Positions 1-7,180 of a DNA stretch of 8,018 nt are shown here, piece by piece (position 1 is the first letter of the stretch; every line of letters starts with the position of its first letter). The position numbers and the translations under genes were made by a program. The stretch lies in the NCBI GenBank assembly GCA_021731425.1, contig JAKFXJ010000080.1, positions 1-8,018 on the forward strand, given 5' to 3'. Below the pieces are notes generated by a model, which was not told the origin of the DNA, made no database searches, and was given only the letters and a program-made list of their open reading frames with translations. The DNA is from Limnohabitans sp. Its GTDB lineage: Bacteria > Pseudomonadota > Gammaproteobacteria > Burkholderiales > Burkholderiaceae_C.

Positions 1-1313
1 ATGTTCATCTGCACACCGCGTTTTTGGTTGGCCAGCGTCATGACGGGGCCCACATAGTCCTGCGGCATGTAAAGATGCACGGTGACGATGGGCTCGCGGA
101 TTTCTTGCAGCTTGCCTTGGTCAGGCATCTTGGAGGGGTTCTCGACCATGACAACTTCACCACCGGGCTGAACCACTTGGTAGACCACGCTGGGCGCGGT
201 GGTGATCAGGTCTTGGTCGAACTCGCGCTCCAAACGTTCTTGCACGATTTCCATGTGCAGCAAGCCCAGGAAACCGCAGCGGAAACCGAATCCCAGCGCT
301 TGCGAGACTTCGGGCTCGTAATGTAAGGAAGCGTCGTTGAGCTTGAGCTTTTCCAGTGCATCGCGCAGGCCGTCGTATTGGTTGGCTTCGGTCGGGTACA
401 AACCGGCAAACACCTGGGGCTGGATTTCCTTGAAGCCGGGCAAGGCCTCGGTGGCTGGTCCGAGGTTGTTGGGCAACTTCTTTTCCAGGGTGACGGTGTC
501 GCCCACCTTGGCCGCCTGCAACTCTTTGATGCCCGCAATGATGTAGCCCACTTCGCCCGCTTTGAGCGATTCGCGTGGCTGGTTGGCGGGGGTGAACACA
601 CCCAGGCTGCCCGCTTCGTACACCGCGTTGCTGGCCATCATGCGGATGCGCTCATTCTTGTGCAGTTGGCCGTCGACCACACGCACCAGCATGACTACAC
701 CCACATAACTGTCGAACCAGCTGTCAATGATCATGGCACGCAGCGGCGCATCGGGATTGCCCTTGGGCGGCGGAATGCGGGCGACCACGGCTTCAAGGAT
801 TTCTTCAATGCCCATGCCGGTCTTGGCCGAGCACGGAATCGCATCGGTCGCATCAATGCCGATCACGTCTTCCACTTCGGCCCTGGCGTTGTCTGGGTCT
901 GCGTTCGGCAAATCCATCTTGTTGAGCACGGGCACCACTTCCACACCCAGGTCAAGAGCGGTGTAGCAGTTGGCCACGGTTTGGGCTTCCACACCCTGGC
1001 TGGCATCGACCACCAGCAAGGCGCCTTCGCAGGCCGACAGCGAACGTGAGACTTCATAAGAGAAGTCCACGTGGCCGGGCGTGTCGATCAGGTTGAGGTT
1101 GTAAACCTTACCGTCTTGGGCTTTGTATTGCAGCGCAGCCGTTTGTGCTTTGATGGTGATGCCGCGCTCTTTCTCGATGTCCATCGAGTCCAGCACCTGC
1201 GCTTCCATGTCGCGCGCTTCCAAACCACCACAGCGTTGAATCAAGCGATCAGCCAGCGTGGATTTGCCATGGTCGATGTGGGCAATGATCGAAAAATTTC
1301 TGATGTGATTCAT
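1..1313 (-). CDS. lepA: Elongation factor 4 (LepA), N-terminal 437 codons, 3' end outside window
   Basis: LepA is a ribosome-binding translational GTPase related to EF-G, implicated in back-translocation and ribosome assembly or initiation. The minus-strand frame opens at ATG 1313 and stays open to the window edge; the family is about 600 residues, so roughly 160 C-terminal residues are missing. The N-terminus ([19 protein letters not shown]) aligns with E. coli LepA from residue 1, which fixes the start. Visible GTPase motifs are the P-loop AHIDHGKST (about residues 11-19), the switch I region with ERGITIKAQ (about 49-57), DTPGH (77-81) and NKMD (131-134). The later [15 protein letters not shown] stretch and the last visible residues (KRGVQMN) are also LepA-typical. 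No strong Shine-Dalgarno precedes the start. A strong terminator lies 40 bp upstream on the same strand, so expression must come from readthrough, attenuation or a very close promoter. lepB, rnc and era are usually next downstream in this order, beyond the edge. Confidence 0.97.
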   Translation of the reverse strand, partial: MNHIRNFSIIAHIDHGKSTLADRLIQRCGGLEARDMEAQVLDSMDIEKERGITIKAQTAALQYKAQDGKVYNLNLIDTPGHVDFSYEVSRSLSACEGALLVVDASQGVEAQTVANCYTALDLGVEVVPVLNKMDLPNADPDNARAEVEDVIGIDATDAIPCSAKTGMGIEEILEAVVARIPPPKGNPDAPLRAMIIDSWFDSYVGVVMLVRVVDGQLHKNERIRMMASNAVYEAGSLGVFTPANQPRESLKAGEVGYIIAGIKELQAAKVGDTVTLEKKLPNNLGPATEALPGFKEIQPQVFAGLYPTEANQYDGLRDALEKLKLNDASLHYEPEVSQALGFGFRCGFLGLLHMEIVQERLEREFDQDLITTAPSVVYQVVQPGGEVVMVENPSKMPDQGKLQEIREPIVTVHLYMPQDYVGPVMTLANQKRGVQMN

Positions 1314-1352
1314 CAAGGAAGTTCTGCAAGTGATGGTGGATCAACGATCCGG

Positions 1353-1389
1353 AAAAGAAAAAAGGGCGCGTCTGGTGGCGACGCGCCCT
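1353..1389 (-). terminator. Strong Rho-independent terminator upstream of lepA
   Basis: A perfect 10-bp GC-rich stem (AGGGCGCGTC at 1363-1372 against GACGCGCCCT at 1380-1389) with a 7-nt loop is followed, reading the minus strand, by a U-rich tract of six T, a C and four T (1363-1353). This is a textbook intrinsic terminator for minus-strand transcription; there is no T-tract on the other side. It ends only 40 bp before the lepA start codon, an unusual place for a simple end-of-operon terminator. It lies entirely inside a 29-codon minus-strand reading frame (ATG 1430, stop 1341). A weaker hairpin, GGATC-AAC-GATCC, follows at 1338-1350. Confidence 0.85.
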
Positions 1390-1422
1390 GAACCAACAAT
1401 CAATGGCAACTGCGATAGTTGG
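1353..1422 (-). ncRNA. Candidate ~70-nt small RNA or attenuated lepA leader
   Basis: A -10-like hexamer TACAAT on the minus strand (plus 1429-1434) would start a transcript near 1422 that ends at the strong terminator. The RNA would contain an upstream foldable segment: CAACT-ATCGC-AGTTG (1407-1421), or alternatively CCAAC pairing with GTTGG (1393-1422), followed by the terminator hairpin. No good -35 box is found 17 bp upstream of the hexamer (CTGTGC), so promoter support is weak. The overlapping small frame begins with an ATG inside the same hexamer, so the promoter and that peptide cannot both be read as written. The terminator is well supported; the RNA itself is inferred. Confidence 0.25.
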
Positions 1423-1504
1423 GACTTCATTGTAGGCAAATTGGCCCAGTCGCACAGCCCCGGCTTCGGGTCGGGCAGGTCGTTGCTGCTATGCAACATG
1501 AAAC

Positions 1505-1524
1505 TTATCAACAGCTTATCCACA
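1505..1524 (+). promoter_or_regulatory. Tandem DnaA-box pair with overlapping IHF-like site
   Basis: TTATCAACA (1505-1513) and TTATCCACA (1516-1524) lie in the same orientation with starts 11 bp apart, one helical turn. The second exactly matches the consensus high-affinity DnaA box; the first differs at one position. The IHF consensus WATCAANNNNTTR is matched in full by TATCAACAGCTTA at 1506-1518, bridging both boxes. Helically phased DnaA boxes with an IHF site are a known feature of oriC, datA and DARS elements. Binding is inferred from sequence only. Confidence 0.45.
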
Positions 1525-1562
1525 ATCAAGTTTGCGAGTGCATGAACAACTTGTGGGCTGTC

Positions 1563-1571
1563 TGTGGATCA
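1563..1571 (-). promoter_or_regulatory. DnaA-box-like 9-mer, inverted
   Basis: TGTGGATCA on the plus strand reads TGATCCACA on the minus strand, one mismatch from TTATCCACA. It faces the tandem pair at 1505-1524 from 39 bp away. Taken alone it would be a chance-level match; its weight comes from clustering with the others. Confidence 0.3.
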
Positions 1572-1583
1572 TCGGTGGACACT

Positions 1584-1599
1584 TGCGGGAAATCCCGCA
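1584..1599. repeat. Perfect 16-bp dyad, operator-like
   Basis: TGCGGGA (1584-1590) and TCCCGCA (1593-1599) are perfect 7-bp inverted arms separated by AA. The two-base gap is too short for a comfortable RNA hairpin, so this looks more like a binding site for a dimeric regulator than a terminator. There is no T-tract on either side. The cognate protein is not recognised. Confidence 0.4.
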
Positions 1600-1638
1600 T
1601 GGTGAATCCAGACCTGCTCTATATGCCATGAATGAGGG

Positions 1639-1653
1639 ATCAAGACGCTTGAT
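1639..1653. repeat. Inverted repeat ATCAAG-ACG-CTTGAT
   Basis: Six-base perfect arms (1639-1644 and 1648-1653) flank a 3-nt loop. On the plus strand it runs directly into TTT and then the DnaA-box-like TTATCCAAA. It could be a protein-binding dyad or a weak plus-strand hairpin; nothing is transcribed towards it from an identifiable plus-strand gene. Confidence 0.3.
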
Positions 1654-1654
1654 T

Positions 1655-1663
1655 TTATCCAAA
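1655..1663 (+). promoter_or_regulatory. DnaA-box-like 9-mer TTATCCAAA
   Basis: This 9-mer differs from the consensus box by one base and has the form of the weak R3 box of E. coli oriC. It sits at the edge of the AT-rich tract that continues to about 1740 and just beside the inverted repeat at 1639-1653. Confidence 0.3.
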
Positions 1664-1740
1664 TTCGGCATGAGGCATCAAAAATGTTAGCGAATACAAA
1701 CTTCAAAAATATTTTCTCGGTGGTCAAAGACCTGCTCAAA
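1664..1740. other. AT-rich tract with AAAATATTTT palindrome
   Basis: This stretch is much richer in A and T than the surrounding GC-rich coding DNA. It contains the 10-bp palindrome AAAATATTTT (1706-1715), several A-runs and a short direct repeat GGCAT-GA-GGCAT just before 1680. It could be an easily melted or intrinsically curved segment, or simply relaxed non-coding sequence. No convincing -10/-35 pair was found in it on either strand. Confidence 0.35.
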
Positions 1741-1760
1741 ATGAGGCTTGAACCCAACAA

Positions 1761-1785
1761 CCCTAAAACCTCAGGGGTTTCAGGG
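1761..1785 (-). terminator. Possible weak terminator after degP
   Basis: CCCT (1761-1764) pairs with AGGG (1782-1785) and AAACC (1766-1770) with GGTTT (1776-1780), leaving one internal mismatch and a 5-nt loop. It lies 20 bp past the degP stop. Reading the minus strand it is followed only by TTGTTGGG, so the U-tract is poor. It may slow or end degP transcription, or protect the mRNA 3' end. Confidence 0.4.
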
Positions 1786-1803
1786 TCGCTCACATTTGAC
1801 ACC

Positions 1804-1816
1804 AATCAAGGGGTTG
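1804..1816 (+). promoter_or_regulatory. Second IHF-consensus match, at the degP stop
   Basis: AATCAAGGGGTTG matches WATCAANNNNTTR in full and overlaps the last codons and stop of degP. Because it is mostly coding sequence it may be coincidental; it is noted because it flanks the DnaA-box-like cluster on the side opposite the IHF-like site at 1506-1518. Confidence 0.2.
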
Positions 1817-3272
1817 GGCGTATCAGCACATATTGCGCACCGTCACCCCGACGGATCAGCACACTGACGGGTCGTGTCTTATCGATGCGGGCCATCAATG
1901 ACTCGAACACCTTTACCGAGCTGACTTCGGTGTTGGCCACCGCCAGGATCAGGTCACCCTCGCGAATGCCAGCGCGTGCGGCAGCTTCCACGGCGGCATC
2001 CACCCGCACGCCATTGCGAACACGTGCCTCTTTCTTTTGCGCTTCACTCAAGTCACTCAAGCTCAGGCCCAAGTGCGTGATCTTGGCAGTTGGGGCCTTT
2101 TTTTCAGGTTCGGCTGCAGCCACTTTTTCTGGCTCGATCTCAGCGACCGTGACCTTCAAGTCTTTGGTAGAACCCCGCCGGAAAACGGTCAAGGACACTT
2201 GACTGCCAGGCTTGGTGTTGCCCACCGCGCGCGGCAGATCGGCAGGTTTCTCGATGGGCTTGCCATCAAAACGGGTGATGATGTCACCCGCTTCGATGCC
2301 CGCTTTTTCGGCAGGCGAGCCCTCTTCCACACCACGCACCAACACGCCTTGTGCTTTGCCCAAGCCAATCGATTCGGCCACTTCTTTGGTCACAGGCGCA
2401 ATTTGCACACCGATGCGGCCTCGGCTCACACGCCCGGAGGCACGGAGCTGCTCACTGACCCGCATGGCTTCGTCCATGGGGATAGCAAACGAGATGCCCA
2501 TGAAACCACCCGAGCGGGAGTAAATCTGGCTGTTGATGCCCACCACTTCACCGCGCATATTGATCAAGGGGCCGCCCGAGTTGCCAGGGTTGATGGCCAC
2601 ATCGGTTTGGATGAAGGGCAAATAGTCCCCCGTGTCACGTTGTTTGGCGCTCACGATGCCCGCCGTGACGGTGTTTTCGAGGCCAAACGGAGAGCCGATG
2701 GCCATGACCCACTCGCCCACACGCAAGCGGTTGACATCGCCCACCTTCACAGCGGGCAGTCCGGTGGCCTGGATTTTCACGACCGCCACATCGGTGCGTT
2801 TGTCGGCGCCCACAATGCGCGCCTTGAATTCACGCTTGTCGGGCAGGGTCACCATCACCTCGTCGGCGCCTTCGACCACATGGGCGTTGGTCATGATGAA
2901 ACCGTCAGAACTCAAGATAAAACCTGATCCAACACCCCGGGGTTGGGCTTCTTGTTCGGGTCGGTTTTGCCGTGGACCTTGGCGTGGCGCATTGGGCATA
3001 GGCACGCCGAAAAAGCGGCGAAACAACTCCTGCATCTCTTCGTCCTGACCGCCAGCACCTGGCGTGCTGGGGCGGGCTTTTTCAAGCGTGCGGATGTTCA
3101 CCACCGAGGGGCCCACCTGCTCCACCAGCTCGGTGAAGTCGGGCAAGCCACGCACCGCTGTTGACGGGGTCTGCGCCAGAGCGCCCGATGCGGGCACCAT
3201 GGCCCATCCAGCCAGCATGGCTGTGGCCATACAGGCCGATGCGGCTGTCCTTGTCCATTTGTTGTTCAGCAC
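1806..3272 (-). CDS. degP: Periplasmic serine protease/chaperone DegP (HtrA/MucD family)
   Basis: This is a Do/HtrA-family protease that degrades or refolds damaged envelope proteins in the periplasm. From the GTG at 3272 it has 488 residues, a normal length. Residues 1-33 form a signal peptide (basic NNKWTR, hydrophobic core, cleavage after ALA-33). The trypsin-like domain carries the full triad: His131 in TNAHVV, Asp161 in RTDVAVV and Ser232 in GNSGGP. Two PDZ domains follow, at about 285-378 and 397-486, joined by a short Glu/Lys/Ala linker (380-396). The GTG start is preferred over an upstream ATG (3296) because AAGGAGG lies 6 nt before it, and it leaves a cleaner signal peptide. In relatives this gene follows rpoE-rseA-rseB; here it follows a small membrane-protein gene after 79 bp. 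The name mucD would be equally fair. Confidence 0.95.
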   Translation of the reverse strand: MLNNKWTRTAASACMATAMLAGWAMVPASGALAQTPSTAVRGLPDFTELVEQVGPSVVNIRTLEKARPSTPGAGGQDEEMQELFRRFFGVPMPNAPRQGPRQNRPEQEAQPRGVGSGFILSSDGFIMTNAHVVEGADEVMVTLPDKREFKARIVGADKRTDVAVVKIQATGLPAVKVGDVNRLRVGEWVMAIGSPFGLENTVTAGIVSAKQRDTGDYLPFIQTDVAINPGNSGGPLINMRGEVVGINSQIYSRSGGFMGISFAIPMDEAMRVSEQLRASGRVSRGRIGVQIAPVTKEVAESIGLGKAQGVLVRGVEEGSPAEKAGIEAGDIITRFDGKPIEKPADLPRAVGNTKPGSQVSLTVFRRGSTKDLKVTVAEIEPEKVAAAEPEKKAPTAKITHLGLSLSDLSEAQKKEARVRNGVRVDAAVEAAARAGIREGDLILAVANTEVSSVKVFESLMARIDKTRPVSVLIRRGDGAQYVLIRPTP

Positions 3273-3278
3273 AAAAAG

Positions 3279-3285
3279 CCTCCTT
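3279..3285 (-). promoter_or_regulatory. Shine-Dalgarno AAGGAGG deciding the degP start
   Basis: The minus strand reads AAGGAGG, then CTTTTT, then GTG (3272-3270). This near-ideal ribosome binding site and 6-nt spacing support GTG initiation. The alternative ATG at 3296 lies upstream of this site and would read through it. Confidence 0.85.
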
Positions 3286-3320
3286 GTGTCGGTCAAAACC
3301 AGATAGCAACCTCGAGACAG

Positions 3321-3352
3321 ATGCGGCTGAAAACGGCCATTTCAAGCCGCAT
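3321..3352 (-). repeat. Hairpin between the small membrane-protein gene and degP
   Basis: ATGCGGCTGAAA (3321-3332) pairs with TTTCAAGCCGCAT (3340-3352) with a single bulged base, giving a 12-bp stem and a 7-nt loop. On the minus strand it begins at the stop codon of the upstream gene. No T-tract follows in either direction, so it is not a standard intrinsic terminator. A role in mRNA processing or stability between the two genes is more likely. Confidence 0.5.
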
Positions 3353-3846
3353 CAAAGACGCGCTTGTCCGACCCTGTTGGGCAACGCAGCCGTCTTGGGG
3401 CGCGAATATACAGCGCATCTAAATCCGTGCCACTTTGAGGGCATCGCCCCCTCCTGCAGCCAAGCGCAAAGCAGCCGACCTTGCGCCACGCCGTGCTCGT
3501 CCAGGGGCTGCACCCAAAGCAAGATGCTTGCTTGGGTGTCCAGGCTCACTGAGACAGAGACCGATTGAACAGGATCGCCAGAGTCTGCGTTGGCTTGCCA
3601 AAACCAACTTTCGCCGCTCCAGCCCAGACGCCCGCCTGTGAGGGTCTGCCTTGGGGCCCAAAGCGCAGCAGACAAAACACAGGCAGTCCAAACAAACCAA
3701 GCTGACCACAACTTGGGGCCAGTCGCCAGCGACAGCATGTGCCAAGCGATGAGGCCTGCCGCCGAAAGCAGGCAGAGCGCCGCAAACAACCAGCGCCCCC
3801 AAACAAAACGCCCCACCGGGTAAACCACAGGCGGGGCGTTGTGCAT
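3352..3846 (-). CDS. Small two-helix membrane protein, YgfX/CptA-like layout
   Basis: I do not recognise this 164-residue protein with certainty. It has two hydrophobic helices (about residues 18-42 and 46-64) separated by a short loop, then a soluble C-terminal part with GRLGWSGESWFW (73-83), a Ser/Val-rich strand region, LLWVQPLD (109-116) and a Trp-Arg motif near KWHGFR (138-143). This layout resembles the YgfX/CptA inner-membrane family, where two N-terminal helices precede a GRLRW-type motif and a distal W..LR segment; that is inference from memory and similarity is low. ATG 3846 is chosen because it begins 25 bp after the fabF stop; a TTG further up (3912) would overlap fabF. No clear Shine-Dalgarno is seen. 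It is likely cotranscribed with fabF. Confidence 0.7.
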   Translation of the reverse strand: MHNAPPVVYPVGRFVWGRWLFAALCLLSAAGLIAWHMLSLATGPKLWSAWFVWTACVLSAALWAPRQTLTGGRLGWSGESWFWQANADSGDPVQSVSVSVSLDTQASILLWVQPLDEHGVAQGRLLCAWLQEGAMPSKWHGFRCAVYSRPKTAALPNRVGQARL

Positions 3847-3871
3847 GGTGGCGAGCTGGCCAGAAGGCTGG

Positions 3872-5116
3872 TCAGATGCGTTTAAAAACCAAAGATCCGT
3901 TGGTGCCACCAAAACCGAAGTTGTTTTTCAGCGCCACATCGATCTTCAGATCACGCGCTGTGTTGGCGCAGTAGTCCAGATCGCACTCAGGGTCGGGGTT
4001 GACCAGGTTGATCGTGGGCGGTACTTTTTGGTGGTGCAGCGCCAACACGGTGAACACGCTCTCAATACCACCTGCGCCACCCAACAAATGCCCGGTCATA
4101 GACTTCGTAGAGCTGACCACTGTTTTGTAAGCATGGTCGCCCAAAGCCGCTTTGATGGCATTGGTTTCGTTGATGTCACCCAGTGGTGTAGACGTACCAT
4201 GGGCGTTCAGGTAATCAATCTGGTCGGCATTGACGCCCGCATTGCGCATGGCGTTGATCATGGCGCGGCGTGGGCCGTCCATGCTCGGCGCGGTCATGTG
4301 ACCGGCGTCGGCACTCATGCCATAACCACCCAGCTCGGCGTAAATCTTGGCACCGCGGGCTTTGGCGTGCTCGTACTCTTCGAGCACCATCACGCCAGCA
4401 CCTTCGCCCAGCACAAAACCGTCACGGTCTTTGTCCCAAGGGCGGGAGGCAGCAGTGGGGTCGTCGTTGCGGGTCGACAAAGCACGCATGGCGGCAAAGC
4501 CACCTACACCTAAAGGCGACACGGTACCTTCAGAACCACCGGCAATCATCACATCGGCATCACCGTACTCGATCAAACGACCGGCTTCGCCAATGCTGTG
4601 CAAACCTGTGGTGCAAGCGGTCACAACAGCCAAGTTGGGGCCTTTGAAACCATGGCGCATAGAGACATGGCCCGAGATCATGTTGATGATCGAGGCGGGT
4701 ACAAAAAATGGCGAAATTCGGCGTGCACCGCGTGCGGTGTATTCGATGTGGGTTTCTTCGATCAACGGCAAGCCGCCAATGCCCGAACCAATCACCACAC
4801 CGATTCGGCAAGCCTGTTCTTCACCCAAAGCGTCACCCGCGGGCAGTCCAGCATCTTGGATGGCTTGGGCTGCTGCGGCAATGCCGTAATGGATGAAGCG
4901 GTCCATGGTTCGCGCCTCTTTGGCGGTGATGTAGGACTCGAGGTCAAAGTTTTTGACTTCACCCACGATCCGGCAGGACATCGCCGAAGCATCGAAACGG
5001 GTGATGGGGCCAATGCCGGACTGGCCGGCGATCAGGTTGGACCATGCATCGGCGACCGTGTTGCCCACGGGGCTGACGCATCCCAAACCCGTGACAACTA
5101 CGCGGCGCCGGGTCAT
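3872..5116 (-). CDS. fabF: 3-oxoacyl-ACP synthase II (FabF, KAS II)
   Basis: FabF condenses malonyl-ACP with a growing acyl-ACP, extending fatty acids in the cytosol; in E. coli it also governs temperature-dependent C16:1 to C18:1 elongation. The 414-residue length is typical. The thiolase-fold active site is complete: Cys168 in TACTTG, His306 in NAHGTSTP, Lys338 in STKSMTGH and His343, with the C-terminal [12 protein letters not shown] signature. The ATG at 5116 begins 6 bp after the acpP stop, with AGAAGG inside the acpP end (5128-5133) as a plausible ribosome binding site. Tight spacing and shared orientation indicate cotranscription and probably translational coupling with acpP. Confidence 0.98.
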   Translation of the reverse strand: MTRRRVVVTGLGCVSPVGNTVADAWSNLIAGQSGIGPITRFDASAMSCRIVGEVKNFDLESYITAKEARTMDRFIHYGIAAAAQAIQDAGLPAGDALGEEQACRIGVVIGSGIGGLPLIEETHIEYTARGARRISPFFVPASIINMISGHVSMRHGFKGPNLAVVTACTTGLHSIGEAGRLIEYGDADVMIAGGSEGTVSPLGVGGFAAMRALSTRNDDPTAASRPWDKDRDGFVLGEGAGVMVLEEYEHAKARGAKIYAELGGYGMSADAGHMTAPSMDGPRRAMINAMRNAGVNADQIDYLNAHGTSTPLGDINETNAIKAALGDHAYKTVVSSTKSMTGHLLGGAGGIESVFTVLALHHQKVPPTINLVNPDPECDLDYCANTARDLKIDVALKNNFGFGGTNGSLVFKRI

Positions 5117-5122
5117 CGTCGA

Positions 5123-6161
<1,039 letters not shown>

Positions 6162-6165
<4 letters not shown>

Positions 6166-7112
6166 GCAAGGAGTCCTTTCACTTCAGCCAAGGTGGCGGG
6201 GTCGTACAGCGCCACGCCGTTCAATTCAGCGTCGATGCGCTTGGTCATGCCCGCCAGCACCTTGCCGGGGCCGCATTCGACCAGTGTGGTCACGCCACGG
6301 GCCTTGATGGCCTGCACACACTCGACCCAGCGCACTGGGCCAAAAGCCTGACGATACAGCGCATCGCGGATGCGGTCGGCGTCGGTTTCGATGGCCACGT
6401 CAATGTTGTTGAGCACCGGGATTTGCGGTGCACCCAAAGTCAGAGTGGCCAGCTTCTCGCGCAGCTTTTCGGCAGCGGGCTTCATCAGACTCGAATGGAA
6501 TGGGGCCGACACGGGCAAAAGCAGCGCACGCTTGGCGCCCATGCCCTTGAGCACTTCGCAGGCTTTGTCCACCGCGGCTTTGCTGCCCGCGATCACCGTT
6601 TGAGCAGCGTCGTTGAAGTTCACGGCTTCGACCACTTCAGCGCTGCCTGCGGCAAAAGTGGCTTGGGCTGCTTGGCAACCTTCAATGACTTTGTCTGAGG
6701 CCAAGCCCAGAATGGCAGCCATGGCACCCACGCCCACGGGCACGGCTTCCTGCATGGCAGCAGCACGCAGACGAACCAGCGGCGCGGCTTGCGTCAATGT
6801 CAAAACGCCCGAGGCTACCAAAGCGCTGTACTCGCCCAGCGAGTGTCCGGCGACCACAGACGGCTTGGCGCCACCTTCTGCCAGCCAAGCACGGTAAGCA
6901 GCCACCGCCGACACCAACATCACGGGTTGGGTGTTGGTGGTCATGGCCAGCGCTTCTTTGGGGCCTTCGTGGATCAACTTCGCCACGTCTTCGCCCAGGG
7001 CGTCGGAGGCTTCTTTCAAGGTTTCGAGCACCACAGGGTGGTCACCCCAGGCATCCAGCATGCCGACCGATTGAGAACCTTGGCCGGGAAAAACAAAAGC
7101 AAATGTCGTCAT
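6162..7112 (-). CDS. fabD: Malonyl-CoA:ACP transacylase (FabD)
   Basis: FabD transfers malonyl from CoA to ACP, supplying the extender unit for FabH and FabF. From ATG 7112 it has 316 residues, close to the family norm of about 310. It shows FPGQGSQ (9-15), the nucleophile motif GHSLGE with Ser91, the malonate-binding Arg116, catalytic His206 in SAPFH and Gln255 in YRQAFGPVRW, plus the late ECGPGKVL motif. A TTG two codons upstream (7118) is in frame, but the ATG fits family N-termini better; neither has a clear Shine-Dalgarno. It follows fabH after 68 bp and overlaps fabG by 4 bp. No base-composition or domain oddity is seen. Confidence 0.97.
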
Positions 7113-7180
7113 GTGCAAATTTTGTATCTGGGAAGAATCCGGGAGCGCTTGTTGCGAATGGCTAACCCGGGCCTGTCAAA

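Larger units (their letters stand above)
1314..1805. other. 492-bp gene-poor interval between degP and lepA
   Basis: No frame here resembles a known protein. The longest minus-strand frame (1569-1805) starts with TTG directly after the degP stop, has no Shine-Dalgarno and reads through AT-rich sequence. From the degP side the interval holds a weak terminator-like hairpin (1761-1785), an AT-rich tract (about 1654-1740), four DnaA-box-like 9-mers (1505-1663), an IHF-like site, a 16-bp dyad (1584-1599), small hairpins GTTGC/GCAAC (1482-1497) and CCCG/CGGG (1459-1470), and the strong terminator before lepA. Its composition is clearly more AT-rich around 1640-1740 than in the flanking genes. The signal density suggests a regulatory or chromosome-maintenance role, but none is proven. 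Confidence 0.6.

Noticed and set aside
378..1049. 223-codon plus-strand frame opposite lepA
   Set aside because: The minus strand encodes LepA throughout with intact motifs; the plus frame has no ribosome binding site or family resemblance.
1505..1663. The chromosomal replication origin itself
   Set aside because: There is no dnaA, dnaN, rpmH or gyrB nearby, the boxes are few, and relatives keep oriC next to dnaA; a DnaA-binding accessory site is the more cautious reading.
1569..1805. 78-codon minus-strand frame starting directly after the degP stop
   Set aside because: It starts with TTG, lacks a Shine-Dalgarno, crosses the AT-rich tract and the terminator-like hairpin, and resembles no family I know.
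2037..2064. Tandem 9-bp repeat tcactcaag within degP
   Set aside because: It encodes the LS-rich LSLSDLSE segment at the start of the second PDZ domain and is explained by codon repetition.
2037..2927. Long plus-strand open frame (296 codons) opposite degP
   Set aside because: It is the antisense shadow of a clear degP coding sequence in GC-rich DNA, His/Asp/Ala-rich and without recognisable domains.
3846..3912. TTG start at 3912 for the small membrane protein, overlapping fabF
   Set aside because: ATG 3846 avoids a 41-bp overlap with fabF and places the first helix near the N-terminus; the upstream extension is out-of-frame fabF sequence.
7113..7180. Possible promoter in the fabH-fabD gap: TTGACA on the minus strand (plus 7174-7179)
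   Set aside because: The -35 hexamer is perfect, but no acceptable -10 lies 16-18 bp downstream, so one exact 6-mer is not enough.
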